Part shown: in pieces, positions 54,890 through 55,887 of the stretch
Layout: the number at the start of each line of letters is the position of its first letter
Numbering within the stretch: the stretch's first letter is position 1
Assembly: GCA_024811115.1 (NCBI GenBank)
Contig: JAKOGH010001199.1
Location: forward strand, 1-55,887
Length of the DNA: 55,887 bases
DNA from: Terana coerulea
Taxonomy: Eukaryota; Basidiomycota; Agaricomycetes; Polyporales; Phanerochaetaceae
Reading direction: 5' to 3'
Made by a program: the position numbers and the translations under genes
Notes under the pieces: model-generated
What the model saw: only the letters and a program-made list of their open reading frames with translations
Databases searched by the model: none
What the model was told of the DNA's origin: nothing

Positions 54890-55625
54890 TCCGCAGGAAA
54901 TGGCGGCGGTCTCTGCTCGCACAGCGCGCCCGCGGGGGCGCAGCGGCGGCGGCGGCAGCCGCGCCCATCCTCGCCTCGGGCGACTGGACGAAGAAGCTCG
55001 TCGAGCTCGCCAAGACGGCGGAACTGAAGTACGTCTGCGCCCCGTGCTCGTCGTCGTCGTCGTAAATCCACCCAGTGCACGGAGCCTGTGCACGCCCAAT
55101 GGTCTATTCGGTTTGTGCTCTATCCAGGGCCTCTACGAAAAGAGCATGTTCTAGACCTTCTACTGCCAGTCCAGGTTGCAGTGCGCTTTTCTGGCATTCC
55201 GGATACAGGCACGCATCGCTGCTGGACAGCTCTTTGACCGGGCTGAGCGTTGTGGCGTCCGTCTCAGGCGCTACGGAGACGTCCACACGAACAATGCGAT
55301 CACTGCAGCCCAAGGACGAATCCGGCTCGGGGTCTTCGTACACCGCCGGCCAGGATCGTCGGCGGGTCTGTGCGATCGCCCTTCGGCCGGTCGTGCGACG
55401 CGGCTCTGTCATGTCAATATTTCGGTGCTATATTTGGTGTCCCGACGCCTGGCTAATGCTCAGCTACTGACGACGTCATGTTGCCCTTAGGAAGCATGCG
55501 CTGACATTGCAGCTGCACACTGCGAACATCCTGTTTGGCGCATGCGGCGCTGGATGAGAAACACGGGCGATCCAGGATGTGAAGGGCAGAAGAACAAGTG
55601 AGTGTTAAGACCAAAGGTCGTTGCG
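54890..55625 (+). pseudogene. Coiled-coil protein exons split by a duplicated segment
   Basis: An Ala-rich exon ends APILASGDWTKKLVELAK and TAELK at about 55027, followed by a GTACGT donor. After the 300 bp duplicated segment (55075-55372) and more spacer, an exon reads KHALTLQLHTANILFGA (from about 55493), then, with a frame change, LDEKHR..AIQDVK..QKNK and a GTGAGT donor. The text is typical of a heptad-rich coiled coil. The gene continues out of the recognisable region, and its end is not in this copy. The copy at 50700-50880 holds the later exons. No family name is proposed. Confidence 0.45.
55075..55372 (+). repeat. Duplicated segment, copy 2
   Basis: Close match of 50401-50700. Here it lies between two exons of the coiled-coil gene, and about 170 bp of unmatched sequence separate it from the exon that follows it directly in copy 1. 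Confidence 0.7.
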
Positions 55626-55784
55626 CAATGGGTTGGACACCCAATGCGACTTGAGGGCTATTACAGAGGTTTCCCTAGCACGCAGAGACTGACCAGAGAT
55701 ATCGATGTTAATAAACAAAGAGATTGCAGTTAAGGCTATAAGGCCTTGACTGGTTGACCTTTATACTTAGTGTTGCCGGGAAGT

Positions 55785-55887
55785 TCAGTTCGGTTACGGT
55801 TCAGAACCAGAACCGATGAACCGAACCGTGCTGGTTCAGTTTGGTTCAGTTCTGGTTCGCCCTCTAGATAACTTGGTTCGGTTCTTG
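55785..55887. repeat. GGTTC-rich simple repeat at the window end
   Basis: Imperfect repeats of GGTTC(A/G)GTT and its complement AACCGAAC fill the last 100 bp. It may continue past the window. Confidence 0.7.

Noticed and set aside
1..55887. CRISPR arrays, bacterial operons, integrated viruses
   Set aside because: No regularly spaced direct repeats with unique spacers, no Shine-Dalgarno-led gene strings and no viral polymerase or capsid pattern were seen.

Overview
The window reads as nuclear DNA of a filamentous basidiomycete (Agaricomycetes, possibly Polyporales). Genes are split by many 45-65 bp introns with GT..AG ends. Families typical of wood-decay Agaricomycetes are present: multi-exon P450s, BTB proteins, kinase-like phosphotransferases and lineage-specific multi-pass membrane proteins. 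There are no bacterial-type operons, no CRISPR array and no recognisable virus. Repeats and gene remnants outnumber healthy genes.

Layout. (1) 1-2.6 kb: AT-rich DNA around a GC-rich tandem repeat (about 150 bp units), a tRNA-like remnant and more AT-rich DNA. (2) 2.6-25.2 kb: an array of five copies of one seven-helix membrane protein gene (A 2684, B 8544, C' 14872, C 15821, D 23502, all plus strand). Only D is completely intact. Copies A and B are each followed by convergent, decayed copies of a SKN7-like gene (HSF DNA-binding domain plus response-regulator receiver). Copy C is split by a 1.1 kb LTR element with a perfect 5 bp target duplication. A kinase-like relic, a compound MITE and many diverged duplicated blocks fill the gaps. 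(3) 25.49-38.82 kb: a large candidate transposon with matching inverted ends. It carries an IS3-like DDE integrase gene, a BTB gene, a membrane-protein fragment and two unrecognised multi-exon genes, and a smaller element is nested in an integrase intron. Its right end sits immediately before the remaining half of a kinase-like phosphotransferase gene. (4) 38.8-46.2 kb: more ordinary sequence with a secreted App1-like phosphatase gene (minus), a low-complexity conserved gene (plus) and a tRNA-Ala(CGC) gene. (5) 46.9-55.9 kb: two P450 genes on the plus strand with a P450 fragment between them, flanked by two copies of a duplicated segment.

A recurring theme is single-base frame breaks inside otherwise well-preserved exons, often in short homopolymers (integrase, both P450s, 7TM copy C). 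One P450 becomes a perfectly phased 12-exon gene if a single base is discounted. Some 'pseudogenes' here may therefore reflect residual assembly errors, whereas the receiver, kinase and NLR-like relics look genuinely decayed. All family assignments come from motif reading by eye, not from database searches.
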